From positions 97,319 to 161,318 of the forward strand of contig JACOUL010000015.1 of the NCBI GenBank assembly GCA_016177875.1: 64,000 nt of DNA, given 5' to 3'. A model generated the notes under the pieces. That model was given only the letters and a program-made list of their open reading frames with translations, was not told where the DNA came from and searched no databases. The position numbers were made by a program, and so were the translations under genes. Shown in pieces: positions 44,383 through 52,911 of this stretch (position 1 is its first letter; each line of letters opens with the position of its first letter). This DNA comes from Burkholderiales bacterium. Its GTDB lineage: Bacteria > Pseudomonadota > Gammaproteobacteria > Burkholderiales > Burkholderiaceae_D.

Positions 44383-45072
44383 ATGGCTGCGACGAAAACA
44401 CAGTGCGGCGATTTCGTGGATGAGCTGCCTGCGAGCGGGAATTCGCAACGTGTTCGGTCGCCATTTCTGCATTCCGCCAATACCCTTGCCCCGCCGCGCC
44501 AGCCGCACATGGAGCGGCGCGCCGAAATTCTATGCCAGCGGCCGATGACCGTTTGGTTGACCGGTCTATCGGGCGCCGGCAAGTCCACCATTGCCGCGGC
44601 GCTGGAAGCGCGCCTGCTGGCGCTCGGCCGCCTGCCTTACGTGCTTGACGGCGACTGCCTGCGCCAAGGCGTGAACGGCGATCTCGGCTTTTCGGAGGAC
44701 GCTCGCCGCGAAAACATCCGGCGCGCCGCGCAAATCGCCGCCATGTTCAACGATGCCGGCTTGATCGTCATCGTCGCCCTGATCTCGCCTTATCGCAGCT
44801 GCCGCGAGACGGCGCGCCGTATCATCGGCGCCGACCGCTTCCTCGAAGTGCACGTGGCTACCGAACTCGCGGTCTGCGAACAACGCGACATCAAAGGTTT
44901 GTACCGCCGCGCACGCGCAGGTGAGATTCCTGAATTCACCGGCATTTCCTCGGCTTACGAGAAACCCGAGGCGCCCGACCTGGCGATTGATACCCGGACG
45001 GTGGACTTGGGGCAGGCCGCGGAATTGCTGTTGCGGATGCTGGCGCAGCGCGGCGCCGTCGCGGTCGCTTAG
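44383..45072 (+). CDS. Adenylyl-sulfate kinase-like protein (CysC family)
   Basis: 229 residues from ATG 44383 (AGAGGA upstream); ATG 44368 would add five. After an N-terminal extension of about 50 residues comes an APS-kinase fold: P-loop GLSGAGKST, DGDCLRQGVNGDLGFSEDARRENIRR, GLIVIVALISPYRSCRETAR, and KGLYRRARAGEIPEFTGISSAYEKP. CysC makes PAPS from adenylyl sulfate. All key motifs are kept; the DGDN position reads DGDC. No cysDN, cysH or sulfotransferase is near, so it may serve a special sulfation, or phosphorylate another nucleotide-linked group as CysC-like kinases do in some capsule pathways. Confidence 0.85.
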   Translation: MAATKTQCGDFVDELPASGNSQRVRSPFLHSANTLAPPRQPHMERRAEILCQRPMTVWLTGLSGAGKSTIAAALEARLLALGRLPYVLDGDCLRQGVNGDLGFSEDARRENIRRAAQIAAMFNDAGLIVIVALISPYRSCRETARRIIGADRFLEVHVATELAVCEQRDIKGLYRRARAGEIPEFTGISSAYEKPEAPDLAIDTRTVDLGQAAELLLRMLAQRGAVAVA

Positions 45073-45181
45073 GCGCTAATGGGTATACCGTAGTTTTACT
45101 TTGTGCGTCGCCACGTTGAATTGCATGGTGCGCGTACGCTTCTGCCGCGCGGTTTTTCACTCACTGACTCCGGCAAATTTG

Positions 45182-45277
45182 TGCTGCGACGCACTACAAA
45201 ACCGCCGCCAATTTCATTGAGAAATCGCAAAGGTCGCGAATTCATAAATCGCAACAATCCTCTCCTTTGACAATCTT
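45182..45277 (+). promoter_or_regulatory. Duplicated upstream element, copy 2 (before the first FG-GAP gene)
   Basis: This is the second copy of the element at 44244-44339, within the 231-bp space between the APS-kinase-like gene and the FG-GAP gene. The shared 13-mer is at 45246-45258, and TTGAGA (45217-45222) takes the place of the conserved TTGATA. Two related regulatory blocks before two cluster genes indicate common control. Confidence 0.75.
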
Positions 45278-45303
45278 TAGCATTCATCAATGTGTGGAGG
45301 ACA

Positions 45304-46542
45304 ATGGGACGCCGACTGATTATTTCTATGCTCGACCTTGTGGAGCGCCCCTTGGGCCAGCCCGGTTGGAGCCAAGCGGTCACTCGCTCTAACCGCCCCG
45401 AGCAAAAGCTACTCGAAGCGCTGGTGCTCGATCCGGACAATGGCTGGTCGCAAGAACGTCTCGACCTGCGCTATCCCGGCACCGCCGAGCCGATCGAAAA
45501 CGGCGAGTTCGTCGTCTCCGAGATTGGCGACATCGACGGCGACGGCCGTCCCGAGATCGTGTTCGCGGTGACACCAACCAAAGCACCGTCCTACCTGCTG
45601 GCCTACCGCTGCGACGGCGGGACCTGGCAGGCCGAACCGATCTATCGCGACTTCAAATCGGCGGAGTTTATTCGCAGCGTTGCGCTCGGCGACCTTGATG
45701 GCGACGGTTGCGACGAGATCGTGATCGGCAGCCGCCCCGACGGCGCCATCGTGCTCTTCGATCGCGGGCCTTCTGGCTATACTGCCGAGCTCGTCGACAC
45801 GCAGCAGCAAGGCGCCAACAACTCGAACATCCGCGAGGTCGCCATCGGCGACATTGGCAACACCGGTCAGCTCGATATCTTCGCCGCCTCGGCGCGCGCC
45901 AACGAGCCGGTGAAATGGGACCGCGTGCCGGGATTCATCTTCCGCTATCGCAAGAGCCGCGGGCACTGGGAGCGATCGGTAATCGAGGATCACGACGGGC
46001 AGACGCACACGCGCATGCTGCGCATCGGTAAGGTCCGCGGCGTCCAGCAGGCAGTGTCGTGCGCAGTCGGCGTGCATGACCGCGAAAATCAGCGCATAGC
46101 TCCCGAGCCGGTACTGCAAATGCATACGCTCAATGCCGATGGCAGCGTGAAGCACGAGACCATCGGTGTGCTCGAGCGGGCGATCAAGTCGCGCAGCCTG
46201 GTCATCGGCGATATCGACGGCGACGGCGAAAACGAGCTGGTGCTCGGCACGCGCTCGCTCGGCTTCTCTGACTACGGCGAAACTTTCCTTTACGTCTTCA
46301 AATACGACGCCGCTGCCGGCGCGTGGACGCGGCAGACGCTCGATACCAGCGAGCCGCTGGGCTTTCACTGCGTGACCTTGGCCGATCTCGACGGCGACGG
46401 ACGGTTGGCGATCATCGCTTCGGATGACGGCAAGGGCGAGATCAAGGCCTACCGATTCCGCGATGGCGCATGGCAGTCCGAGGTCATCCTGTCGCGTCCG
46501 AACTTCCTCTTCGTCAATGCGATGCACATGATCGAGTGCTGA
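45304..46542 (+). CDS. Cytosolic FG-GAP/VCBS repeat propeller protein A
   Basis: 412 residues from ATG 45304 with GGAGG upstream. There is no signal peptide or membrane helix, unusual for FG-GAP proteins, which are normally exported. Blades carry calcium-loop motifs: EIGDIDGDGRPEIVF (first DxDxDG at 76-81), ALGDLDGDGCDEIVIG, a degenerate IGDIGNTGQLDIF, IGDIDGDGENELVLG and LADLDGDGRLAIIASDDGKGEIK. It resembles integrin-alpha-type propellers. A close paralogue lies three genes downstream (48547). Base use is visibly richer in G and C than in the flanking genes, hinting at transfer. The biochemical role is unknown. Confidence 0.85.
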   Translation: MGRRLIISMLDLVERPLGQPGWSQAVTRSNRPEQKLLEALVLDPDNGWSQERLDLRYPGTAEPIENGEFVVSEIGDIDGDGRPEIVFAVTPTKAPSYLLAYRCDGGTWQAEPIYRDFKSAEFIRSVALGDLDGDGCDEIVIGSRPDGAIVLFDRGPSGYTAELVDTQQQGANNSNIREVAIGDIGNTGQLDIFAASARANEPVKWDRVPGFIFRYRKSRGHWERSVIEDHDGQTHTRMLRIGKVRGVQQAVSCAVGVHDRENQRIAPEPVLQMHTLNADGSVKHETIGVLERAIKSRSLVIGDIDGDGENELVLGTRSLGFSDYGETFLYVFKYDAAAGAWTRQTLDTSEPLGFHCVTLADLDGDGRLAIIASDDGKGEIKAYRFRDGAWQSEVILSRPNFLFVNAMHMIEC

Positions 46543-46590
46543 TCACCACAAGCAATCATAAGAACAAGCTCACAAGGAAAGGGCATTACC

Positions 46591-47883
46591 ATGCACAGCT
46601 CGCTTCAACCGGTCTCCAATCCCAGCGTCGAATCGATCGTCGAGGAGCTTTCCGACTTTCGGCATGACTTCCACCTGGGCCGGGATCTGCGGATCATCGC
46701 CACGGTGAAGAATTGCTTTCAGGTCGATAAAAACATCCGGCAGGAGGCGCAACGCGCCAAGCAGAACCCTGAGATTCATGGAAGGGAGAAAGTGCGTCCC
46801 TTTTACTACGGCTTGGTGGCGGCTTATTCCCTGGCGCACGACCGGTTCACGTGGGACCTCGCTGACGCCGAGTGGAGCTTCTCCTCGCTGGAACCGTATT
46901 GCATCGACGTCTTCGATAACTTGATGGCCCTGTGCGGCGGCAACTACGTCGAGATCGTCAATATGAGCAGCGGCGTGAAGCGTTCCTTCACCCACCCCTG
47001 GCTGCGCCAGGCGCATAGTGTGCAGTTCTCGAAAGACGGTCGTCGGCTGCTGGTTTCGTCATCCGGCTTCGATGCGGTCTTCGAGTTCGACGTCGCCAGC
47101 GGGAAAACTTGCTGGGAGTGGTTTGCCTGGGACAACGGCCTCGATCAATCGCGTCTGGGCGAGTATTACGTCCGCACTCGCGAGAGGGCCGAGGAACTGA
47201 TCGTCCAGGGCCACAAGGTCGTCCTCGTGGACGATCCCTCGCAGTACGAGCTCGGCATCCCGACCCGCTTCTGTCCGGTGCATATCAACGGCGCTTTCTA
47301 TGATCGCGAAGAGAACGTCCTGGTGACCCTGTTCCAGCAGGGTGCCGCGATCCGCGTGGACAAAGCCACCGGCAAAACGACGGACATCGCTTCCGGACTC
47401 GTCAACCCGCACAAGCTGCATCCGCGCAGCGAGGGCGGATACTACGTCGCCGATACGCGTCGCGGCGAGCTGCTGCTGCTCGATGACGGCTATCAGGTCG
47501 AGTGGCGCATTTCCCTTCGCACGGCGCCCGGAGAAGTGCGCTCGCCCACGCTCACCGAGTTCCTGCAGAGCGTCTCCGAAGTGGAAGATGGGCTGTTTGC
47601 TTGCGTCGACATTCACCGCAGCACGCTGTGGCTGATCGACGTCAACGCGCGTCGCTATCGCGGTGTTTCTTTCCCGCGCGAATGGTCGGTGCATGATATC
47701 GCCCTCAATTCCTGCCCGCCGGCGATGAAAGACCTGGTCGGTAAAATTTTTGGCCGCGTCGACGCAATCATCGATGCCGAGGGACGCAAACGGATCAGCC
47801 ATTTTTCTCTGGAAGGAGCCGAGAATACGGCCTACATCCTGGGCGCCGACGGGCGCACCCCGGGGGGAAGAATCGAAATCTGA
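46591..47883 (+). CDS. Propeller-like protein of unknown function
   Basis: 430 residues, with AAGGAAAG upstream. The chain shows repeated short strand motifs typical of a six- or seven-bladed propeller of NHL/YWTD or arylsulfotransferase-like type: QFSKDGRRLLVSSSGFDAVFEFD, ENVLVTLFQQGAAIRVDKATGKT, GGYYVADTRRGELLLLDDGY, GLFACVDIHRSTLWLIDV and WSVHDIALN. Many His, Asp and Tyr residues lie in the loops. It has no signal peptide. It sits between the two FG-GAP genes. No named family is recognised; a sulfotransferase role is conceivable given the APS-kinase neighbour but unsupported by motifs. Confidence 0.75.
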   Translation: MHSSLQPVSNPSVESIVEELSDFRHDFHLGRDLRIIATVKNCFQVDKNIRQEAQRAKQNPEIHGREKVRPFYYGLVAAYSLAHDRFTWDLADAEWSFSSLEPYCIDVFDNLMALCGGNYVEIVNMSSGVKRSFTHPWLRQAHSVQFSKDGRRLLVSSSGFDAVFEFDVASGKTCWEWFAWDNGLDQSRLGEYYVRTRERAEELIVQGHKVVLVDDPSQYELGIPTRFCPVHINGAFYDREENVLVTLFQQGAAIRVDKATGKTTDIASGLVNPHKLHPRSEGGYYVADTRRGELLLLDDGYQVEWRISLRTAPGEVRSPTLTEFLQSVSEVEDGLFACVDIHRSTLWLIDVNARRYRGVSFPREWSVHDIALNSCPPAMKDLVGKIFGRVDAIIDAEGRKRISHFSLEGAENTAYILGADGRTPGGRIEI

Positions 47884-47898
47884 TTGGAATGATTTTCT

Positions 47899-48543
47899 AT
47901 GACTGCTTCTACTAACACTAACGGAACCACGTTCCGCGATATTTTTCCCTTGGACCGGATCCTAGCGATCATCGCCGTCGTTCCCTGGGCCTATCTGTTC
48001 TACTGGAGGTTCGGTCACGTGGAATTCGCGTTTCCTATCCTGGTCGCGCAGATCAACAACTTTTTCTTTATCGCGGGGATGGTGACCCGGCGGCCTCCGC
48101 GCCGGGTCACGAACGACTGGCGTTTCTGGCTGGTCTCGTTCTTCTCGACGTATGGCACCTTCGGCCCTGCATTCTTCGCCGAGACCGGGACTCCGCTCGT
48201 TTCGCTTTGGATATCGAACGCAATCGCCGCCTGCGCCTTGGTGCTTAGCGTCACCAGCCGAGTAACGCTCGGCCGCAACGTGAGCATCGTGCCGGCGCAA
48301 CGCAACCTGGTGACGACCGGTCCCTACGCTTTCATCCGGCATCCGATTTACACGGTGGTGTTCCTTACGTATGTGAGTCTCAATCTGCAGTGTTTTTCTA
48401 TCGTGAACCTGGTAATGACCACGACGGTATTCGCGCTCTTCATGCTCAAGAGCCTGGCAGAGGAAGAGTTCCTGAAGAAGGACACTGATTACGTCGCCTA
48501 CATGCGTAAGGTGCGGTATCGCTGGATCCCCTACGTTCTGTAA
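47899..48543 (+). CDS. ICMT-like membrane methyltransferase
   Basis: 214 residues with about five membrane helices and the isoprenylcysteine carboxyl methyltransferase/PEMT signature: NLVTTGPYAFIRHPIYTVVFLTYVSL followed by EEEFLKKDTDYVAYMRKVRYRWIPYVL. Bacterial members transfer a methyl group from S-adenosylmethionine to lipid-like or membrane-bound acceptors. It starts 15 bases after the propeller gene and is followed after three bases by the second FG-GAP gene, so it belongs to this operon. The acceptor is unknown. Confidence 0.85.
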   Translation: MTASTNTNGTTFRDIFPLDRILAIIAVVPWAYLFYWRFGHVEFAFPILVAQINNFFFIAGMVTRRPPRRVTNDWRFWLVSFFSTYGTFGPAFFAETGTPLVSLWISNAIAACALVLSVTSRVTLGRNVSIVPAQRNLVTTGPYAFIRHPIYTVVFLTYVSLNLQCFSIVNLVMTTTVFALFMLKSLAEEEFLKKDTDYVAYMRKVRYRWIPYVL

Positions 48544-48546
48544 TCG

Positions 48547-49836
48547 ATGGCGATGTCACGCAAACTCATCATCGCTATGCTCGATCTCGTGGAACGCCCT
48601 CTGGGAAAACCGCGCTGGAACGATACGATCACCCGCTTGAACCGACCCGAGCAAACGCGACTCGAGGCGCTGGTGCTCGATCCGCATGCCGGCTGGAAGG
48701 CAGAGCGCCTCGACCTGCGCTACCCCGGCGCTGCAGAGGCGATGGAGTACGGTGCGTTCATCACCACCGGCGTCGGCGACATCGATGGCGACGGGCGTCA
48801 AGAGATCGTGTTCGCCGTGACGCCGACCGGCGGCGCTTGCTACGTCATGGCCTATCGCTTCAACGGCGAGTCGTGGCAGCCCGAACCGGTCTGCCACGAG
48901 TTGGAGTCGGTGGACTTCATCCGTAGCATGGCGCTCGGCGACCTCGACCGAGACGGTTGCGACGAAATCGTCATCGGAACCCGCCCCGATGGCGTCACCG
49001 TGCTTCTCGATCGTGCTGCCTCGCACCCGTCGCACTTCGCGCACTATAGCGCCGAGCTCATCGACGCCAAGCAGCAGGGCGCGGGAACGAACGTGCGCGA
49101 AGTGGCCATCGGCGACATCGGCGCGGGGCACGATGTCTTTACCACCGCGGCGCGCAGCAATACGCGGCCGAAGTGGGATAAAACGCCCGACATCGAATGG
49201 GATTCGATGCCCGGTTACATCTTCCGTCACCACCGTATAGATGACAACATGAGCGGGCGCTGGGAGCGAACGGCAATCGAGGATCACGGCGGAATGACCC
49301 ACAGCCGTGTGCTGCGCGTCGGCGAGCTGGCCGGTGCCAAGCGCGTCGTTTCCTGCTCCCTCGGCGTGCATGACCGCGAACGTCAGCGCATCGATCCCGA
49401 ACCGTTGCTCCGCATGTACACGCTTGGGTCCAATGGAACCGTCACGGGCGAGACCATCGGCGTGCTGGAGAAATCGATCATGTGCCGCAGCATGGCGATC
49501 GGCGATATCGACGGCGACGGCGAAAACGAGTTGGTGGTCGGCACGCGATCGCTCGCGTTCGGCGAACACGGCAAAACCTATCTCTACGCCTACAAGTACG
49601 ACAAGGCCAATGCCGCATGGACGCGCGCAATTATCGACACCAGCGAGCCGCTGGGATTTCGTTCGTTGATCCTCGCCGACCTGGACGGTGACGGCCGGCT
49701 CGCGGTGATTGCGTCGGATGACGGCAAGGGGCAGATCAAGGCGTACCGCTTCCGCAATCGAGAATGGCACCCGGAGATCATCCTGTCGCGTCCGAACCTC
49801 ATCTTCTGCACCGCGATGGGTGTGGTCGACTGCTGA
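48547..49836 (+). CDS. Cytosolic FG-GAP/VCBS repeat propeller protein B
   Basis: 429 residues; ATG 48547 or 48553 may be the start (the latter aligns with paralogue A as MSRKLII/MGRRLII). It repeats the whole layout of protein A, with GVGDIDGDGRQEIVF, ALGDLDRDGCDEIVIG, IGDIGAGHDVFT, IGDIDGDGENELVVG and LADLDGDGRLAVIASDDGKGQIK, and it shares the end of A up to a final Cys. Both lack a signal peptide. The two copies arose by duplication and flank the propeller and ICMT genes, suggesting a hetero-complex or two related substrates. Confidence 0.85.
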   Translation: MAMSRKLIIAMLDLVERPLGKPRWNDTITRLNRPEQTRLEALVLDPHAGWKAERLDLRYPGAAEAMEYGAFITTGVGDIDGDGRQEIVFAVTPTGGACYVMAYRFNGESWQPEPVCHELESVDFIRSMALGDLDRDGCDEIVIGTRPDGVTVLLDRAASHPSHFAHYSAELIDAKQQGAGTNVREVAIGDIGAGHDVFTTAARSNTRPKWDKTPDIEWDSMPGYIFRHHRIDDNMSGRWERTAIEDHGGMTHSRVLRVGELAGAKRVVSCSLGVHDRERQRIDPEPLLRMYTLGSNGTVTGETIGVLEKSIMCRSMAIGDIDGDGENELVVGTRSLAFGEHGKTYLYAYKYDKANAAWTRAIIDTSEPLGFRSLILADLDGDGRLAVIASDDGKGQIKAYRFRNREWHPEIILSRPNLIFCTAMGVVDC

Positions 49837-49886
49837 TGAGCACGCGACGGCCCCTGTATTGAACTGAAACTCAGGAGACATTACAC

Positions 49887-50594
49887 ATGACTACCTCAAT
49901 GGCATCCCGCCTGACAGCAACGCAGCAGAGGCTAAGAGAAGCAGCACGCACAGCCGGCCGCGATCCGGCATCGGTTCTTTTGCTCGCGGTCAGCAAGACG
50001 CAAGCGCCCGATGTGATCCAGACTGCCTACGCCGCCGGTCTGCGTGCCTTCGGCGAGAACTATATTCAGGAAGCGGTGGAAAAGCAGCCGCTGCTGCCGG
50101 CCGACATCGAATGGCATTGTATCGGTCCGGTGCAAAGCAACAAGAGCAAGCTGGTCGCCGAGCACTTTGCCTGGTGCCACACAATCGACTCACTGAAACT
50201 GGCCGAGCGTCTGAACAATCAACGGCCATCCGCACTGCCGCCGCTGAACGTCTGCATCCAGCTGCATGTCGGCGGCGAAGACAACAAGAGCGGCATCGGC
50301 GCTGACGAGATTTTAGAAGTCGCAGCGGCAATCGCAAAATTTCCCCGCCTTCGCTTGCGCGGCTTGATGACCATCCCACCGGCCAGCGACGACCCGACCG
50401 AACAACGGCGCTGGTTTGCCGAGGCACGCGAAGTTTATGAACAACTGCGCGCTCAGCATGCAACAGTCGACACCCTATCAATGGGCATGTCCGGCGATCT
50501 GGAAGCCGCGATTGCCGAAGGCAGCACCATGATCCGGGTTGGTTCGGCGCTGTTCGGGCCGCGGCCGGTAAAGGCAGCGGCGTTGACGGCATAA
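49887..50594 (+). CDS. YggS/PLPBP-family pyridoxal-phosphate protein
   Basis: 235 residues, with CAGGAGA upstream. The alanine-racemase-type barrel has the PLP lysine in LLAVSKTQ (K36), GENYIQEAVEK, WHCIGPVQSNKSKLV, LRGLMTIPP, LSMGMSGDLEAAIAEGSTMIRVGSALFG. Family members bind PLP without known catalysis and help PLP homeostasis. They are normally beside pilT or proC; here the gene is inside an unusual operon, 50 bases after FG-GAP B. It could be a dedicated copy guarding or delivering PLP for a cluster enzyme. Confidence 0.92.
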   Translation: MTTSMASRLTATQQRLREAARTAGRDPASVLLLAVSKTQAPDVIQTAYAAGLRAFGENYIQEAVEKQPLLPADIEWHCIGPVQSNKSKLVAEHFAWCHTIDSLKLAERLNNQRPSALPPLNVCIQLHVGGEDNKSGIGADEILEVAAAIAKFPRLRLRGLMTIPPASDDPTEQRRWFAEAREVYEQLRAQHATVDTLSMGMSGDLEAAIAEGSTMIRVGSALFGPRPVKAAALTA

Positions 50595-50613
50595 AAGATC
50601 AGCCAGGAAAACC

Positions 50614-51975
50614 ATGCAAACAGCGACCACGGCACTCGCAGAGCTCATCGTTCGCACGAGATTCGAGGACTTGCCATCAGAAGTGGTGTGGGAAGCAAAG
50701 CGCAGGATAGCGGACGTTGTCGGTGCCGGCCTCGCCGGTTCAAGAACATCCATCGGGACACGCATCACCGAGTTTGCGACCGGTATGGGCAAGTCCGGCG
50801 ACTGCGTTATCTGGGGCTCAGGCCAGCGCAGTTCGCCCGCGTATGCGGCGCTGGCCAACGGTACCATGACATTCCACCTTGAGTTGGATGATGTTCACAG
50901 GACATCGAATACGCATCCCGGCGTGACCACGATTCCTGCCGCGCTCGCGCTGGCCGAAGCACGCGGGCTCTCCGGCAGGGATCTCTTGGCGTCCGTGGTC
51001 TTGGGTTATGAGGCGCAAATCCGGGTTGGGCTGGCAGTCAGTCCTTCCATCTTTGTCGACCGAACTTTTCTGCCGCCAGGAACGCAAGGCGTTTTTGGCG
51101 CGGCCGCCGCTGCGGCAAAGCTGCTCGGCCTTGATGCGGAGGCGACTGCCGGGGCGCTGGGGGCGGCTTCCTACATCGGACCGCTGGCGCCTTTCGAGTC
51201 CTTCCGGCTCGGCGCGCCATCCAAGGACACGATCATGGGATGGGCGAATCACTCCGGACTGCACGCCGCAGAGCTTGCGGCACGCGGATTCGGCGGACCC
51301 GGCTCAGCCCTGGAAGGGGAGTATGGGTTCTGCAGGACCGTGTCGCAACGCTTCGATATGGACCGTCTCTTCCGGGGTTTGGGGCAGTCTTTTGAAATAC
51401 TCCGCACCGGGATCAAGCCTTATGCTTGTTGCCGCCAGCATCACACCGCCATCGACGCAGTGATGGAACTGAAAGAATTACATGGACTGAGACCGGAACA
51501 GGTGGAACGCATCAGGCATCGGACCTTCATAGTCGGCAGCCGCGGATCCGACACCAGACCACAGTCTGTGCAGGCAGCGAAGTACAGCGCGCCCTATACG
51601 ATCGCGGTGGCGCTCGCCCTAGGCCGCAATGAACGTGCGCAATACGCGATGGATCTGATCGGGGACGCGTCACTCCTGCATCTCGCATCTATGGTGGAAG
51701 TATCCGCTGACGTGGAGCTGGAGGCGCTGTATAACGAAAAATGGCCCAGCATCATCGAAGTCACGCTGAAGGATGGCCGGGTACTGACAGCGCGCCGGGA
51801 CCTGCCCAAAGGCGAGCCCGAACATCCCGTTTCGGACGCCGAACTCAAGGAGAAGTTTCTGTCCCTGGCGTCGGATTGCGTTTCCGCTGATCGCGCGAAA
51901 GCAATTTGGGAGGCGATATTTACGTTGGACGAGGCGGCCGACGTTTCAGCGCTGACCCGCCTCCTCATGGCGTAG
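50614..51975 (+). CDS. MmgE/PrpD-family protein
   Basis: 453 residues, 19 bases after the YggS-like gene, with GCCAGGAAA upstream. MmgE/PrpD hallmarks are present: RRIADVVGAGLAGS, NGTMTFHLELDDVHRTSNTHPGVTTIPAALALAE, YEAQIRVG, GTQGVFGAAAAAAKLLGLD and KPYACCRQHHTAIDAVMEL. The family includes 2-methylcitrate dehydratase, cis-aconitate decarboxylase, an iminodisuccinate epimerase and VlmK of valanimycin synthesis, which eliminates phosphate after a kinase step. No prpBC genes are near. It is the last gene of the cluster and its best candidate for a carbon-bond-changing enzyme. Confidence 0.88.
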   Translation: MQTATTALAELIVRTRFEDLPSEVVWEAKRRIADVVGAGLAGSRTSIGTRITEFATGMGKSGDCVIWGSGQRSSPAYAALANGTMTFHLELDDVHRTSNTHPGVTTIPAALALAEARGLSGRDLLASVVLGYEAQIRVGLAVSPSIFVDRTFLPPGTQGVFGAAAAAAKLLGLDAEATAGALGAASYIGPLAPFESFRLGAPSKDTIMGWANHSGLHAAELAARGFGGPGSALEGEYGFCRTVSQRFDMDRLFRGLGQSFEILRTGIKPYACCRQHHTAIDAVMELKELHGLRPEQVERIRHRTFIVGSRGSDTRPQSVQAAKYSAPYTIAVALALGRNERAQYAMDLIGDASLLHLASMVEVSADVELEALYNEKWPSIIEVTLKDGRVLTARRDLPKGEPEHPVSDAELKEKFLSLASDCVSADRAKAIWEAIFTLDEAADVSALTRLLMA

Positions 51976-52063
51976 TAGACCGTCCAGTTGAATTGATGGG
52001 ATGGCTAAGTCCGAGTCGAGAACTTCCATTAAAGTTGATTACAAGAGGATGCGGCTTTTCAAG

Positions 52064-52852
52064 CTAGCCGAAGGCATACATGTCCATCGCCAGCACCCCA
52101 AATTCGTAACTGCTGTGCAGCCTTCGCGCCTTTGCCGTCTCGCCGGCCGCGCCCATCGCTACGAACAGCGGCGATAAATGTTCTTCCGTCGGATGGTTGC
52201 GTACGGCGGATGGTGCCTGCGCGCGGTAATGCAGCAGCGCATCGCGCTCATTCTTCTCCAATCGGTCTTTCATCCACATATCGAAATCGCTCACCCACGC
52301 GGGCACTTCGGCATTGATATCGTGTCCGCGCAATTCATATAGGTTGTGCGTGAGCGAACCGGAACCGATGATCAGCACACCGTCGTCGCGCAAGCCCGAC
52401 AAGGCTCGTCCCATTCTTTCGTGATCGGCAGGGGAGGCGCCGCGCAGGACCGACACCTGTGCGACGGGAATATCCGCATCCGGATACATCAGCCGCAGCG
52501 GCACCCATGCGCCGTGATCCAATCCGCGCGATACGCTGCGTTTCATCGCAAAGCCATTTTGCTCAAGCAGGGTGGCGGCGTGAGCTGCCATTTCCGGCGC
52601 GCCGCTGGCTGCATATCGAATGTCATATAAAGCCTGCGGAAAACCGCCAAAGTCATGGATCGTTTCCGGCCGCTCCGCCAGCGTGACAGCCGGCCCGCCG
52701 ATGGATTCCCAGTGCGCCGATGCAACGAGAATCGCTTTAGGACGTGGCAGCGTCTTGCCCACTTCCAAAAGAAATTGGCGGGCAGGACTGTCTTCAATCG
52801 CCAGCATGGGCGAGCCGTGGGAAACGAATAAAGTGGGTAGGCGGTTCATCAT
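52064..52852 (-). CDS. DODA-type extradiol dioxygenase (LigB superfamily, YgiD-like)
   Basis: 262 residues, GGAGAAAC before ATG 52852. Metal-binding and active-site motifs are present: LFVSHGSPM (His), SAHWES (His), GLDHGAWVPL (His), and GSGSLTHNL. Such proteins open catechol rings, for example 4,5-DOPA, with oxygen at a zinc or iron site; many bacterial members have unknown substrates. It follows the reductase gene at 52912 on the same strand, separated by a strong hairpin whose downstream flank abuts the ribosome-binding site. Confidence 0.9.
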   Translation of the reverse strand: MMNRLPTLFVSHGSPMLAIEDSPARQFLLEVGKTLPRPKAILVASAHWESIGGPAVTLAERPETIHDFGGFPQALYDIRYAASGAPEMAAHAATLLEQNGFAMKRSVSRGLDHGAWVPLRLMYPDADIPVAQVSVLRGASPADHERMGRALSGLRDDGVLIIGSGSLTHNLYELRGHDINAEVPAWVSDFDMWMKDRLEKNERDALLHYRAQAPSAVRNHPTEEHLSPLFVAMGAAGETAKARRLHSSYEFGVLAMDMYAFG

Positions 52853-52860
52853 GTTTCTCC

Positions 52861-52899
52861 AAATCGGACTCGAACAATATTATTGTTCGAGCCCGATTT
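52861..52899. terminator. Large hairpin between the reductase and dioxygenase genes
   Basis: CTCGAACAAT (52869-52878) and ATTGTTCGAG (52882-52891) pair perfectly; after one mismatch, seven more base pairs follow (AAATCGG with CCGATTT). On the plus strand a T-run follows. On the minus strand the stem ends immediately before GGAGAAAC of the dioxygenase. It may be a two-way terminator or may control access to that ribosome-binding site. Confidence 0.7.
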
Positions 52900-52911
52900 T
52901 TTTGCTCTCGT

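Noticed and set aside
44383..45072. APS kinase as part of ordinary sulfate assimilation
   Set aside because: No cysD, cysN, cysH, cysI or sulfate transporter genes nearby; the shared upstream element ties it to the FG-GAP operon instead.
48556..49881. Open frames on the minus strand opposite the FG-GAP genes (also 45409-46527)
   Set aside because: The real genes have conserved calcium-loop repeats and ribosome-binding sites. The opposite frames mirror the repeats because of the regular codon pattern.
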